The position numbers and the translations under genes were made by a program. Of a stretch of 64,000 nt of DNA, positions 47,091 through 55,622 are shown piece by piece. Where the stretch lies: the NCBI GenBank assembly GCA_019638385.1, contig JAHBTW010000001.1, positions 62,001-126,000 of the forward strand, read 5' to 3'. The DNA comes from Saprospiraceae bacterium. Its GTDB lineage: Bacteria; Bacteroidota; Bacteroidia; Chitinophagales; Saprospiraceae. Every line of letters starts with the position of its first letter. The stretch's first letter is position 1. The notes beneath the pieces are model-generated. The model saw only the letters and a list, made by a program, of their open reading frames with translations. It was not told the DNA's origin and did no database searches.

Positions 47091-50000
47091 ATGAACAACA
47101 GGATTTTTACACTTTTACTTTTGGTGAGTGTTGTTCTGACGTTTGCCTTATCCGGCAGTGCGCAGAACAACTGCCAGAACCAGCAATGCCTGACTGAGCA
47201 GTTGAACATTAGTACCGGCGTGAATCACGCAACCGGTTCATTGTACACACCCGGCAGTGGAGATGCTTACTGGAACCTGATCAGCGTGCCGATAAGTGCG
47301 GGCGCTATTACTGTACCGAGGCCGGCATTCGTAATTCCCCGATACCCGGCCTGGACCTCCGCAACGCCCAATTCGGGGTGGATTTCGGGACAACCGATCA
47401 ATAACTGGTCTGTTAACGGCGGTCCATACACATTCGAGCGTTGCTTTTGTGTGTGTACCCCCGGAGAGTATGTGATCAATTTGAACGTAGTAGTGGATGA
47501 CCGGGTGGAACTCAAGCTCTTTTCGGGCAGTACTGAAATTGCCGATTTAGGAACAGTTCTGGGGCATACGTCGGTAACGAATGTGCCGCCGACCACGATT
47601 TTTTTGGACGAAGGGACCTATTGCATCAGAGCCGGGCTTTTCAATGTAGGCTCCGTCGCGATGGGACTCAACATACAAGGATCAGTGAGCGGTCCCGGTC
47701 TGTTGAGCACTTTTTGTTGCAATACAGAATCTGCCATTACCGGCCAAAAGTATAATGATTTGAACGGCAACGGCATGCGCGACCCGGGAGAACCGGTGTT
47801 GCCGGGTTGGGAAATCCAACTGACCGATGGGGTCAATACATTTACCTCCACTACCGGTCCGGACGGATACTACAGCTTCACGGGAATTATCCCCGGCTTA
47901 TACACCTTGTCGGAAGTGTTGCAGCCCGGCTGGACGCCTACATTGCCCACTGCCGGTATAGTTGCCAATCTTGATGTTAGCCCCAATCAGGTATTGGTCA
48001 TCAATTTTGGCAACATAGAACGAGAGAATTGCCAGGATCAATTCGATGTATCCTTTACACCGCTACGGATAATAGATTCCGAAAATTGCTGTTATTCAAT
48101 CAACTATGCCAATTCTGGCAGCGAGGCTGTTCATGCGTTGGTCATACGTGCATTGGACGGCGTAACGATTCATTACAACAATCTGAATGCGGGCTATACC
48201 GAGCAACATACGCCTACCTCTATAACCGTAGTGCCTACTACATTAGGCCCGTTTCCGGCATCCGTCACGAACCTGCTGGAGCTATGTCTGGGGCATGTGG
48301 CGGCCATGCCTCAATTTGTGGTGATAGATTATCAGGATGAAAATTACGAGACCTTCTGTTCGGATACGCTCCGTTTTGCCTGTATGCCTGAAGAGCCTTG
48401 CCTCTACATCCTCAGCGACAGCTTGGTGTGCGATACGGCCGGCTACAAATATACTGCGGTGGTGAAGAACCCTATCGGCGGTGATTTTCCGGTGGGCCTA
48501 ATCAAGTTTACCATCAACCCACCCTTGCCGGCCGGGGTGACCTTCAACCCGGAACCTCGTTTTGTGATTGATCCGCCGCTGCAACCCGGGCAAAGCACCA
48601 CCGTCATGTTTACCATCGAAACCGGTGGATTGGACCTCTTCGGCGATTCGCTCTGCTTCGTCCTGTCCGCCCACGATAATGAATTGGAGCGATTGTGTTG
48701 TGCGGAGATAGATACCTGCATTGCGTTTCCCATGTGCGACCCCTGCGTCATGGTGGATGTAGAGATATTGCCCGCGCCGAATACCCCGCGCGATAGCTGT
48801 TGCTATGAGTTGTTCATTACCAACCAATATCCTCAGACGGGGGTGTTGACGAATATTCAAACAACCATTCTCACACCGGGAGCGAGCTTCAATACCATCA
48901 GTTACAGTTTCGGTTCCGGCTACCTGGGTATTGACCAAAGCGGGGGCGGGAAAACCGATTATCTCTGGAGTCATACCAGCGGCCTCATCCCTTCGGTCAC
49001 GGATTACAACCTTTTCGACTTCTGTTTGAAGGGCGTCACCACTACCGATTCGGTTTACATTGCCATCAACTGGCTCGCCGGAGATTCTATCGTCTGTACG
49101 GATACCATCGGGGTATTTTGCCCGGAGTGTTTGGAAATAAACGGCTCTGTGGTGGAATGTCTCGACGACGGCAGCTACGTTTACACCATGTTCAGCATCG
49201 TCAACCACTCTTCGTTCAGTGTGAATGCGATAGGTTTGGTGGAAACCAACCCGATTGATACCATTCTCAACGCGGGGGTATATCCCGTACCGTTAACGCC
49301 GCCCGGCGGCACCATCAACGTGCCCATACATGTATGGCTTGCAGCGGGCCTGACGGAGGCATGCTTCGACATTGTGCTGCGCTTTGTGGACGAGGCCACC
49401 GGGGTGAATTTCGTCTGCTGCTACGCTACGCATTGTATTGAGTTGCCCGACTGCGAGCAACTGGAGGAATTTGCCTGCCCCGACCCGGAGCAGACAAGTA
49501 CAGACCCCTGCCCCACGGTGTTGGATCCGGTGTGCGGCTGCGACGGAGAGGAATACGCTAACCCTTGTGAGGCGCGCAATGCCGGAGTGCTGGTATATTC
49601 ACATGATTTGGAAAATTGCACGGGTGTGATCGTCGCGCCCGGAGAGGAGCCGATACAACTTGAGGCAGAGGAACAACCCAACGGCAGTGTGAACTTGGTG
49701 TGGAATGCGCCGCCGGATGAGATGTTTTTCCACTTCTTTGTGATGCGCCACACGTCGGGAAGGGAGGATGAAATGATCGGCATTGTAACGGCCGCCGGCA
49801 TGCAGTCGCAGCTCAAGTTTTTGGATGTGAGCCCGTACAACGGCGTCAATGAATACCGTATCGTGGGCGTGACCGTAAAAGGAAGACCGGTGCGTAGCAA
49901 CGAAGACGCCGTGTATGTACAGTGGGATCATTCGCGCACGGTAAACGTGACGGTATTCCCCGTACCGACGCAGAACCTGCTCTATGTGGCTTCGAGCAAG

Positions 50001-50183
50001 CAAGGGCCGGGCGTGGTAGAAATACTCGGCGCCGACGGACGGCTCCACCTTGCTACCTCGGTAACGTTCAGCGGAATGCCGGCGCCGATTGACGTCAGCA
50101 CCCTGCAGGATGGCGTATTTTTTGTACGCCTGCGCTACGCCGACGGTGAAACCGGGCAGGGCCGGATGGTGAAAATGCAATAG
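47091..50183 (+). CDS. 1030-residue T9SS exoprotein with SdrD-like, CC-module and Kazal domains
   Basis: A signal peptide (LLLVSVVLTFALSGSAQ) precedes a beta-sandwich-like N-terminal domain (25-205). Next is an SdrD/Cna-B-like domain (about 217-305: GQKYNDLNGNGMRDPGEPVL, DGYYSFTGIIPG). CC-modules span about 320-790 (NCCYSINYANSGS, EPCLYILSDSLVCDTAGYKY, DSCCYELFITN, CLDDGSYVYTMFS); parts are nearly identical to the 2486-residue protein. A good Kazal domain lies at about 792-845 (LDPVCGCDGEEYANPCEARNAGV). An Fn3-like domain and a T9SS sorting domain (VNVTVFPVPTQNLL, ending RMVKMQ) follow. It is a surface or released protein, possibly a protease inhibitor scaffold (inferred). It has its own promoter with operator site 3. 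Confidence 0.87.
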   Translation: MNNRIFTLLLLVSVVLTFALSGSAQNNCQNQQCLTEQLNISTGVNHATGSLYTPGSGDAYWNLISVPISAGAITVPRPAFVIPRYPAWTSATPNSGWISGQPINNWSVNGGPYTFERCFCVCTPGEYVINLNVVVDDRVELKLFSGSTEIADLGTVLGHTSVTNVPPTTIFLDEGTYCIRAGLFNVGSVAMGLNIQGSVSGPGLLSTFCCNTESAITGQKYNDLNGNGMRDPGEPVLPGWEIQLTDGVNTFTSTTGPDGYYSFTGIIPGLYTLSEVLQPGWTPTLPTAGIVANLDVSPNQVLVINFGNIERENCQDQFDVSFTPLRIIDSENCCYSINYANSGSEAVHALVIRALDGVTIHYNNLNAGYTEQHTPTSITVVPTTLGPFPASVTNLLELCLGHVAAMPQFVVIDYQDENYETFCSDTLRFACMPEEPCLYILSDSLVCDTAGYKYTAVVKNPIGGDFPVGLIKFTINPPLPAGVTFNPEPRFVIDPPLQPGQSTTVMFTIETGGLDLFGDSLCFVLSAHDNELERLCCAEIDTCIAFPMCDPCVMVDVEILPAPNTPRDSCCYELFITNQYPQTGVLTNIQTTILTPGASFNTISYSFGSGYLGIDQSGGGKTDYLWSHTSGLIPSVTDYNLFDFCLKGVTTTDSVYIAINWLAGDSIVCTDTIGVFCPECLEINGSVVECLDDGSYVYTMFSIVNHSSFSVNAIGLVETNPIDTILNAGVYPVPLTPPGGTINVPIHVWLAAGLTEACFDIVLRFVDEATGVNFVCCYATHCIELPDCEQLEEFACPDPEQTSTDPCPTVLDPVCGCDGEEYANPCEARNAGVLVYSHDLENCTGVIVAPGEEPIQLEAEEQPNGSVNLVWNAPPDEMFFHFFVMRHTSGREDEMIGIVTAAGMQSQLKFLDVSPYNGVNEYRIVGVTVKGRPVRSNEDAVYVQWDHSRTVNVTVFPVPTQNLLYVASSKQGPGVVEILGADGRLHLATSVTFSGMPAPIDVSTLQDGVFFVRLRYADGETGQGRMVKMQ

Positions 50184-50207
50184 TGTAAGTATTGGAGAAG
50201 CTTTTCG

Positions 50208-50256
50208 TTTTTTCGGGTGGGCAGCGAAGTTGTTAGTAGCTGCCCGCCTGAAAAAA
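50208..50256. repeat. 18-bp inverted repeat after the 1030-residue gene
   Basis: TTTTTTCGGGTGGGCAGC (50208-50225) pairs with 50239-50256 with two mismatches that can be G-U pairs. The T run is on the left and the A run on the right, the reverse of a canonical terminator, so it is listed as an inverted repeat that may stabilise or end the transcript. Confidence 0.6.
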
Positions 50257-50270
50257 TAATTGGCGGGCCA

Positions 50271-50304
50271 TTTGCATCAAACGAGCAAGAAGCGCATACC
50301 TTTG
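50271..50304 (+). promoter_or_regulatory. Bacteroidota-type promoter
   Basis: TTTG at 50271-50274 and TACCTTTG at 50297-50304 match the Bacteroidota -33/-7 pattern, with a 22-bp gap, slightly longer than usual. Transcription would begin around 50310, which favours ATG 50321 over GTG 50309 as the start of the next gene. Confidence 0.6.
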
Positions 50305-50320
50305 TGCCGTGAAAAATCGA

Positions 50321-50692
50321 ATGCGCAAAACGGCGTCTCTGTGTCTTCCCATACTGTATTGCTTTGTCATCGGCATATACAGTTTCAAGCCTGTCGGGTT
50401 AAACCCGAATTCGCTTTTTTCCGGGACGGCTACCTCTCAAAAGGAGCGCCAATTTTCGATTAGTTCTTCGGGTTTGTTTTGCAGTGCCGTACAGGTCAAA
50501 AGTTCGCTTGCGGGGTCGGTCAGTTTTTCGCCCGTTCCTTTCAAAAAGTTATTCAGCGGCTTTTCCATCTGTTCCAATGCTTCGGAGCAGATGCGGAATA
50601 TGTTGTTTTCCCGGTACGCTTTTTATTCCAAACATGAAGTGATCCGGTTTTTCCAAACGAGTATTATTTTCCCCTTCCACTTCTTCTGGTAA
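50321..50692 (+). CDS. Small conserved-looking protein ending in IIFPFHFFW
   Basis: 123 residues from ATG 50321. A hydrophobic N-terminus (LCLPILYCFVIGIYSF) suggests a signal or anchor. The rest is serine- and phenylalanine-rich and ends RFFQTSIIFPFHFFW. Small Bacteroidota proteins with a similar FPFxxFW ending exist as far as I recall; their function is unknown. The gene is more AT-rich than its neighbours. A good promoter directly upstream supports it being real. The last 20 residues may be the conserved part. Confidence 0.55.
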   Translation: MRKTASLCLPILYCFVIGIYSFKPVGLNPNSLFSGTATSQKERQFSISSSGLFCSAVQVKSSLAGSVSFSPVPFKKLFSGFSICSNASEQMRNMLFSRYAFYSKHEVIRFFQTSIIFPFHFFW

Positions 50693-50800
50693 TCCATTTT
50701 CCGCGCTTTGCTACGGCAAAGTTCCTTTCGGTATGTATTGTGGCCATCACAGTGCCTGCCGGCGTTTTTGTATTGAGAATGTTTTTAAATCAAGTTGAAA

Positions 50801-51313
50801 ATGGATTCTGGAACCGCATTGGTAGGGGGGATTTTGATCCTCATCTGCATACTTCCTTTTGTATTAATGAACATGTCCGCCAAGAAAAAGAAAAGACAGT
50901 TTTTGCAATTGCTTTTCGACCTCGCTGGAAAAAACAATGGCAAAATTTCACAACACGACCATTGGAATGGAACGGCAATCGGGTTGGACGAAACGACTAA
51001 TACTATCTTCTTTATCAAGAAATTAAAGGAGGACGTAACAAGCCGGCAGGTGAATTTGGCGGAGGTACAAAAGTGCCGGGTCGTCCAAACACATAATGCC
51101 GCGAGCGGCAAAGGCGGAAGCGCTCCCGTGATTGAAAAAATAGAACTGGCATTTGCGTACCGCGATAAAGGCCGCGCAGAAACGACGCTGGAGTTTTACA
51201 ATGACGAAACGGACAGCTTCCTGAGTGGAGAATTGCAACAGGCGGAGAAGTGGTCGAAAATAGCCAATGCGCGGATTGCGCAGACGCTCCAACAGCCGCA
51301 GTTGGTTAAATAG
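50801..51313 (+). CDS. Single-span membrane protein of unknown function
   Basis: 170 residues from ATG 50801; a TTG six bases upstream is a weaker start. One transmembrane helix near the N-terminus (LVGGILILICILPFVLMNM) is followed by a lysine-rich stop-transfer segment (SAKKKKRQF). A cytoplasmic domain of about 135 residues has alternating beta segments (TNTIFFIKKL, EKIELAFAYRD, ETTLEFYND). No family recognised. Its stop is followed at once by a dispersed repeat. Confidence 0.72.
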   Translation: MDSGTALVGGILILICILPFVLMNMSAKKKKRQFLQLLFDLAGKNNGKISQHDHWNGTAIGLDETTNTIFFIKKLKEDVTSRQVNLAEVQKCRVVQTHNAASGKGGSAPVIEKIELAFAYRDKGRAETTLEFYNDETDSFLSGELQQAEKWSKIANARIAQTLQQPQLVK

Positions 51314-51404
51314 CTACGAGCTTCGAGCCGCGAGCTGTGAGTTCCCAGTAAACCGCGAGTTTTCGCCATGCAGACTCGTAGCTCGCATCTCGTGGCTCGC
51401 AGCT
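51312..51404. repeat. Imperfect palindromic repeat (GAGCTTCGAGCCGCGAGC family)
   Basis: The arm AGCTACGAGCTTCGAGCCGC begins at 51312. A partly complementary arm at 51374-51404 reads CTCGTAGCTCGCATCTCGTG and onward. The element directly follows a stop codon. A second member lies at 61336-61385, so this is a dispersed intergenic family built from GAGC/CGAGC words. Confidence 0.65.
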
Positions 51405-51433
51405 CTTCAACGGCTGAAATTTTTAACGTACCA

Positions 51434-51464
51434 TTTGGCAATCAGAAAATAAGCGATACCTTTG
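51434..51464 (+). promoter_or_regulatory. rpsO promoter
   Basis: TTTG (51434-51437), a 19-bp gap and TACCTTTG (51457-51464) match the Bacteroidota housekeeping promoter consensus, 49 bp upstream of the S15 start. Confidence 0.8.
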
Positions 51465-51513
51465 CGCCGCTGTAACTGATTCGTGTGATCATCAACGGTA
51501 AAAACCATTAACA

Positions 51514-51789
51514 ATGGCCATCTATTTAACGAGTGAAAAGAAGGCGGAAATTTTCCGCGAGTACGCCGGTTCCGAAACCAATACCGGCGATGTAGAAGGG
51601 CAGATTGCTCTGTTCACCTACCGCATCCAGATGCTTTCTGAGCATTTGAAGACCAATCGCCAGGACCACTCCTGCCGTCGCGCATTAGTGAGTATGGTAG
51701 GCAAGCGCAAGCAATTGCTCCAGTACCTGACGAAAAAAGACATCAACAAATACCGCGCACTGATTCAGAAACTCGGTATTCGTAAGTAA
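51514..51789 (+). CDS. rpsO: 30S ribosomal protein S15
   Basis: 91 residues, the normal S15 length. S15 binds 16S rRNA helices 20-22 early in small-subunit assembly. Recognised by the family pattern: GDVEGQIALFTYRIQMLSEHL, the basic HLKTNRQDHSCRRALVSMVGKRKQLLQYL core and the YRALIQKLGIRK end. It has its own promoter. The rpsO-pnp order is the common bacterial arrangement, with a hairpin between the genes. Confidence 0.97.
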   Translation: MAIYLTSEKKAEIFREYAGSETNTGDVEGQIALFTYRIQMLSEHLKTNRQDHSCRRALVSMVGKRKQLLQYLTKKDINKYRALIQKLGIRK

Positions 51790-51796
51790 AAATGAC

Positions 51797-51835
51797 GAAG
51801 CAGCATTTCCCCCCGGAGGTGCTGCTTCCCTTTTT
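51797..51835 (+). terminator. Hairpin between rpsO and pnp
   Basis: A perfect 9-bp stem (GAAGCAGCA 51797-51805 with TGCTGCTTC 51820-51828) is followed by TTTTT at 51831-51835. It either ends the rpsO transcript or attenuates read-through into pnp. Confidence 0.75.
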
Positions 51836-51898
51836 CAGATGTACCCGCCTCCGCGCTACCGCCCCTTTCCTCTCTTCTTTACAGGCCCGTTTTTATCC

Positions 51899-51935
51899 CC
51901 TATGCTCTATGCACCATGCCCTCTGCACCTCCTCC
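51899..51935. repeat. Fragment of the GCATGGAGCA-type dispersed repeat
   Basis: CTATGCTCTATGCACCATGC and CCTCTGC in the rpsO-pnp gap resemble the element at 46897-46959. No second arm is clear here. Confidence 0.4.
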
Positions 51936-51983
51936 ATCGGCTACAACAACATGCGATAAAACTTTTTAAAATCAAGCGTATTT

Positions 51984-54272
51984 ATGGGACTTCAGATTCC
52001 AATTTCCACCTCTTTTAATTTGCCCGACGGTCGCGAAGTGACCCTCGAAACCGGCAAATTGGCCACCCTGGCCGACGGATCCGTAGTGGTTCGTATAGGC
52101 AATACCATGCTCTTTGCCGTCACCGTGGCCGATAAAAAACCCCGCGAAGGCCAATCCTTTTTTCCGCTTTCTGTGGACTATCAGGAGAAATTTGCCTCCG
52201 CCGGCCGCATTCCCGGCAACTTCTTCCGCCGGGAAGCTAAAATCTCCGATTACGAGGTGCTCATCTGCCGTTTGGTGGACCGCGCCATCCGCCCTTTGTT
52301 CCCCGACAACTACCTGAATGATACGCAGGTTATGATCAACCTCATATCCTCCGATAAAAATGTAAAACCGGATGCTTACGCCGCATTGGCTGCTTCCGCT
52401 GCGCTGACTGTATCTGATCTTCCTTTCGACGGGCCGATATCGGAAGTGCGCGTGGCCCGCATTGACGGCGAGTACTGCATCAATCCCGATAAATCTGACC
52501 TGCTGCGCGCCGACCTCGACCTCATCGTAGCTGCTTCCCTTGACAACATCATGATGGTGGAAGGCGAGGCCAATGAGTGTCAGGAAAAAGATATGCTGGA
52601 AGCGATCAAAGTAGCGCACGAAGCCATTAAAGTGCAGTGTCGCGCGCAACTCGAACTGGCGCAAAAAGTGGGCGGTAAAGCCCTTGAAAGACGCGAAGTA
52701 GAGCAACCGGCAGAAGATGAAGAACTGAAAGCCCGCGTGGATGCGCTTTGCCGTCAGGCCATATTGGAAGTTTCCAGAGGCGGTTTTGACAAACAAGTGC
52801 GCAAAGCCCGCTTTGACGAAATCAAAGACCAACTCGTCGCTACCCTTACCGAAGAAAAAGGAGAGGAGTATATGGAGGCATCCGGCGATTTGGCCAAGAA
52901 GTACTACGATAAGCTGAAGAAAGAGGTTATCCGCCGGATGGTCATGGACGAAGGCGTTCGTTTGGACGGCCGCAAAGGCAACGAAATTCGCTCTATTTGG
53001 TCGGAAGTAGATTATCTGCCCTCTGCACACGGCTCCGCTATTTTTACCCGTGGCGAAACGCAATCGCTCACCTCCCTCACCCTCGGCACCAAGCAGGATG
53101 AGGCCATGATTGACAATGCTCAGGAGCTGTATTTTGATAAATTCATCCTGCACTACAACTTCCCCGGCTATTCGGTGGGCGAAGCAAAGCCCAACCGGGG
53201 CCCCGGCCGCCGGGAAATAGGTCATGCCAACCTCGCAGCGCGCTCTTTGCGCAAGGTATTGCCCAAGGATAATCCATACACCATGCGGATTGTATCCGAC
53301 ATCCTGGAATCCAACGGCTCTTCCTCTATGGCCACCGTGTGCGCCGGCTCGCTTGCGCTTATGGACGGCGGCATTCAAATTACCGCCCCCGTATCGGGTA
53401 TCGCGATGGGCCTCATCACAGATGGACAGAAATATGCTATCCTCTCCGACATCCTCGGCGACGAAGATGCGCTCGGTGATATGGACTTCAAAGTGACCGG
53501 TACCGAAAAAGGCATTACCGGCTGCCAGATGGACATCAAAGTGGACGGCATGCCTTATGAGATTCTCGAAAAGGCATTGGATCAGGCCAGAGCCGGCCGA
53601 ATCCACATCCTCAATGAGATGAAAAAGACCATCCCTGCGCCGCGCGAAGATTTCAAACCGCATGCGCCGCGCATCGTTCAAATCATCATTGAGAAGAGCT
53701 ACATCGGCGCTGTTATCGGGCCGGGCGGCAAAGTGGTACAGGAAATTCAGGCAGAAACCGGCACAGTTATCAGCATTGAAGAGGTGGACGATAAGGGCAT
53801 TGTGAGCATCGCCAGCTCCAACAAAGAATCCATTGACAAAGCAATGGACCGCATTCGTCGCATCACCTTTACGCCTTCCGTAGGCGATATCTTCGATGCC
53901 AAAGTGAAAACAGTGATGCCCTATGGCGCTTTCGTGGAATTCCACGGCAAGAGCGGCCTGCTGCACGTTTCCGAAATGTCAACCGAACGCATTGAAAACG
54001 TGGAAGACTTCATCAAAGAAGGCGACGACGTGCGCGTGAAATTGGTGGAAATAGATCAAAAAACCGGCAAATATCGCCTTTCGGCCAAAGCCCTTATGGA
54101 CGGCGGCGAAAGCGACGGTTCCCGCGAAGGCGGCGGTGAGCGCCGGGGCGGCGGTGGCGGCGGTTACCGCGACGGAGGCAACCGGGGCGGTGGCGGCAGA
54201 GATGGCGGCAATCGCGGCGGTGGCGGCAGAGATGGCGGCAATCGCGGCGGTGGCGGCGGTTTCCGGCGCTAA
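51984..54272 (+). CDS. pnp: Polynucleotide phosphorylase
   Basis: 762 residues. PNPase is a phosphate-dependent 3'-5' exoribonuclease in RNA decay. Domains in order: RNase PH 1 (N-terminus to about 145; FFPLSVDYQEKFASAGRIPG), alpha-helical domain, RNase PH 2 (about 340-480; HGSAIFTRGETQSL, HYNFPGYSVGE, SDILESNGSSSMATVC). Then KH (GAVIGPGGKVVQEI) and S1 (VMPYGAFVEFHGKSGLLHVSE). The last 50 residues are an added Gly/Arg-rich tail (DGGNRGGGGR repeats) of the kind used for RNA binding. ATG 51984 gives the standard N-terminus. A strong terminator follows. Confidence 0.97.
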   Translation: MGLQIPISTSFNLPDGREVTLETGKLATLADGSVVVRIGNTMLFAVTVADKKPREGQSFFPLSVDYQEKFASAGRIPGNFFRREAKISDYEVLICRLVDRAIRPLFPDNYLNDTQVMINLISSDKNVKPDAYAALAASAALTVSDLPFDGPISEVRVARIDGEYCINPDKSDLLRADLDLIVAASLDNIMMVEGEANECQEKDMLEAIKVAHEAIKVQCRAQLELAQKVGGKALERREVEQPAEDEELKARVDALCRQAILEVSRGGFDKQVRKARFDEIKDQLVATLTEEKGEEYMEASGDLAKKYYDKLKKEVIRRMVMDEGVRLDGRKGNEIRSIWSEVDYLPSAHGSAIFTRGETQSLTSLTLGTKQDEAMIDNAQELYFDKFILHYNFPGYSVGEAKPNRGPGRREIGHANLAARSLRKVLPKDNPYTMRIVSDILESNGSSSMATVCAGSLALMDGGIQITAPVSGIAMGLITDGQKYAILSDILGDEDALGDMDFKVTGTEKGITGCQMDIKVDGMPYEILEKALDQARAGRIHILNEMKKTIPAPREDFKPHAPRIVQIIIEKSYIGAVIGPGGKVVQEIQAETGTVISIEEVDDKGIVSIASSNKESIDKAMDRIRRITFTPSVGDIFDAKVKTVMPYGAFVEFHGKSGLLHVSEMSTERIENVEDFIKEGDDVRVKLVEIDQKTGKYRLSAKALMDGGESDGSREGGGERRGGGGGGYRDGGNRGGGGRDGGNRGGGGRDGGNRGGGGGFRR
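54171..54260 (+). repeat. Three 30-bp tandem repeats encoding DGGNRGGGGR
   Basis: Three adjoining 30-base units at the 3' end of pnp; units 2 and 3 are identical except for the last three bases. They encode the Gly/Arg tail and could expand or contract by slippage without changing frame. Confidence 0.85.
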
Positions 54273-54304
54273 TAGTTCGATAAAATATTACAAAGTGCAA
54301 AAAG

Positions 54305-54335
54305 CGCGATTCGGCCCGACCGGATCGCGTTTTTT
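54305..54335 (+). terminator. pnp terminator
   Basis: A 10-bp stem (CGCGATTCGG 54305-54314 with CCGGATCGCG 54320-54329, one G-U pair), a 5-base loop, then six T residues. Confidence 0.88.
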
Positions 54336-54358
54336 GCCAATACAAAAATGCATTGCCG

Positions 54359-54832
54359 ATGGCTGCGAGTCGAACCCAATTGTTGTTCCGTTTTGAATTG
54401 CTGTGGTGGCTCCTTACCACTTTGGTAGCTGCCGGGGTACTGTTGCCTGTGTTTACGTTTTCAACCGGCTTCCCATTTTATGCCGATAACCTGATTTTTA
54501 TCGTCACTTTCATCACCCTGAGCAGGTACATCTTTTTATTGCCGCACACCTTTCTGGCCGGCCGGCAGTATCTGAAAATCACCTTGTTTTTTTTGAGCAT
54601 CCCTTTTATCTTTTTCCTTGTACAACAGCTCAACGGTTTTCAAACGTATATGGACGAAAACGGGCAGGAGGCGCTCGTCGGGGAGATGTCGTATGAAAAA
54701 ACCAATGCCATAGCGGGATACATTCGCAGTGAAATGTTGCTCTTCGGAGTAGGCAGCATCATCTCGGCGGTATTGTTTCCCATCCGGATGCTGATATCTG
54801 TGTGGCGCAGGAGGAATCTGGGGAAAGAATAA
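54359..54832 (+). CDS. Four-helix membrane protein of unknown function
   Basis: 157 residues from ATG 54359; a TTG six bases upstream is possible. Four hydrophobic segments are visible: WWLLTTLVAAGVLLPVF, FIVTFITLSRYIFLL, ITLFFLSIPFIFFLV and LLFGVGSIISAVLFPIRML. The segment between helices 3 and 4 carries an acidic stretch (YMDENGQEALVGEMSYEKTN). Similar short hypothetical membrane proteins occur in Bacteroidota, but I cannot assign a function. It is convergent with the CvpA-like gene, with only 2 bp between stop codons. Confidence 0.7.
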   Translation: MAASRTQLLFRFELLWWLLTTLVAAGVLLPVFTFSTGFPFYADNLIFIVTFITLSRYIFLLPHTFLAGRQYLKITLFFLSIPFIFFLVQQLNGFQTYMDENGQEALVGEMSYEKTNAIAGYIRSEMLLFGVGSIISAVLFPIRMLISVWRRRNLGKE

Positions 54833-54834
54833 GC

Positions 54835-55413
54835 CTACTCCTCTACATCATAAATAGAAGGTTCCGATTCAGAGCGCTCTACCCGATAGCCTTCCAGCTT
54901 ATCGAAAAAGTCCATAGACCGACCCCAAAATTTCGTCAGCGTGGGTTTGAGTTTGCCGGCTTGTTTCCACACGTTTTTGGGGTATCTTTCCAGAAAGGAA
55001 TAGCTGATAGATTCCCGTTTGCTATCGTCTTTGATGAGGTGAGCCTGATCGCCGAACCACAGCAACATGCTGAACAACAGGGTGGTGATGGCCGCTGTGA
55101 GTACCGCGCCCGCCGCCTGGTTGATGACGTTGATGTTGGCGCTGCGCAAGCCGCTCTCCAATGCCCGCGCAAAGGTGCGGATGATGATCATGGAGAGGAC
55201 AAACGTGAGAATGAACCCGGCGACAAACATGAGCGGGTTGTCGGAAGCGAATGCAGTTCCCAGAAAATCAGTTGTATCGGGTGAGAAACGGAAGGCAATG
55301 ATGAGACCGAATACCACCGACAAAACGGTGAAGATCGTTTTGATAATGCCCCGGGTGAACCCGATGTACAAGCCGTAAATGGCAGAGGCGAGAAATAGCA
55401 GGTCAATAATCAT
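54835..55413 (-). CDS. CvpA-family membrane protein
   Basis: 192 residues from ATG 55413 (MIIDLLFLASAIYGLYIGFTRG); an earlier ATG at 55446 would put charged residues before the first helix. Four membrane segments follow the CvpA pattern: an early GF(x)RG motif after helix 1 (GFTRGIIKTIF), then VVFGLIIAF, FVAGFILTFVLSMIIIRTF and INQAAGAVLTAAITTLLFSMLLW. The C-terminal tail is soluble and acidic. CvpA proteins are linked to colicin V export and envelope stress; the exact role here is unknown. Confidence 0.82.
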   Translation of the reverse strand: MIIDLLFLASAIYGLYIGFTRGIIKTIFTVLSVVFGLIIAFRFSPDTTDFLGTAFASDNPLMFVAGFILTFVLSMIIIRTFARALESGLRSANINVINQAAGAVLTAAITTLLFSMLLWFGDQAHLIKDDSKRESISYSFLERYPKNVWKQAGKLKPTLTKFWGRSMDFFDKLEGYRVERSESEPSIYDVEE

Positions 55414-55622
55414 GGCCGCAAATATATGCGTTCTTTTGCTTGGCATACTTATGGTTAGACCACCGTGTCAAGCGTACCGACTAAAATACGCTTCCGGACG
55501 TACATTGGTTCAAAATAGTTGCCGTTTATTCGCGTTAAGGTGTGGGAAACAGCAAAATGACCGGTCTTGCGTTCAAATGGCTGCTTTTTCATATATTTGA
55601 CCTTCAAAAAAATCAACGCATC

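Noticed and set aside
51972..53966. 664-residue minus-strand open frame opposite pnp
   Set aside because: PNPase on the plus strand is unambiguous; the antisense frame has no recognisable motif.
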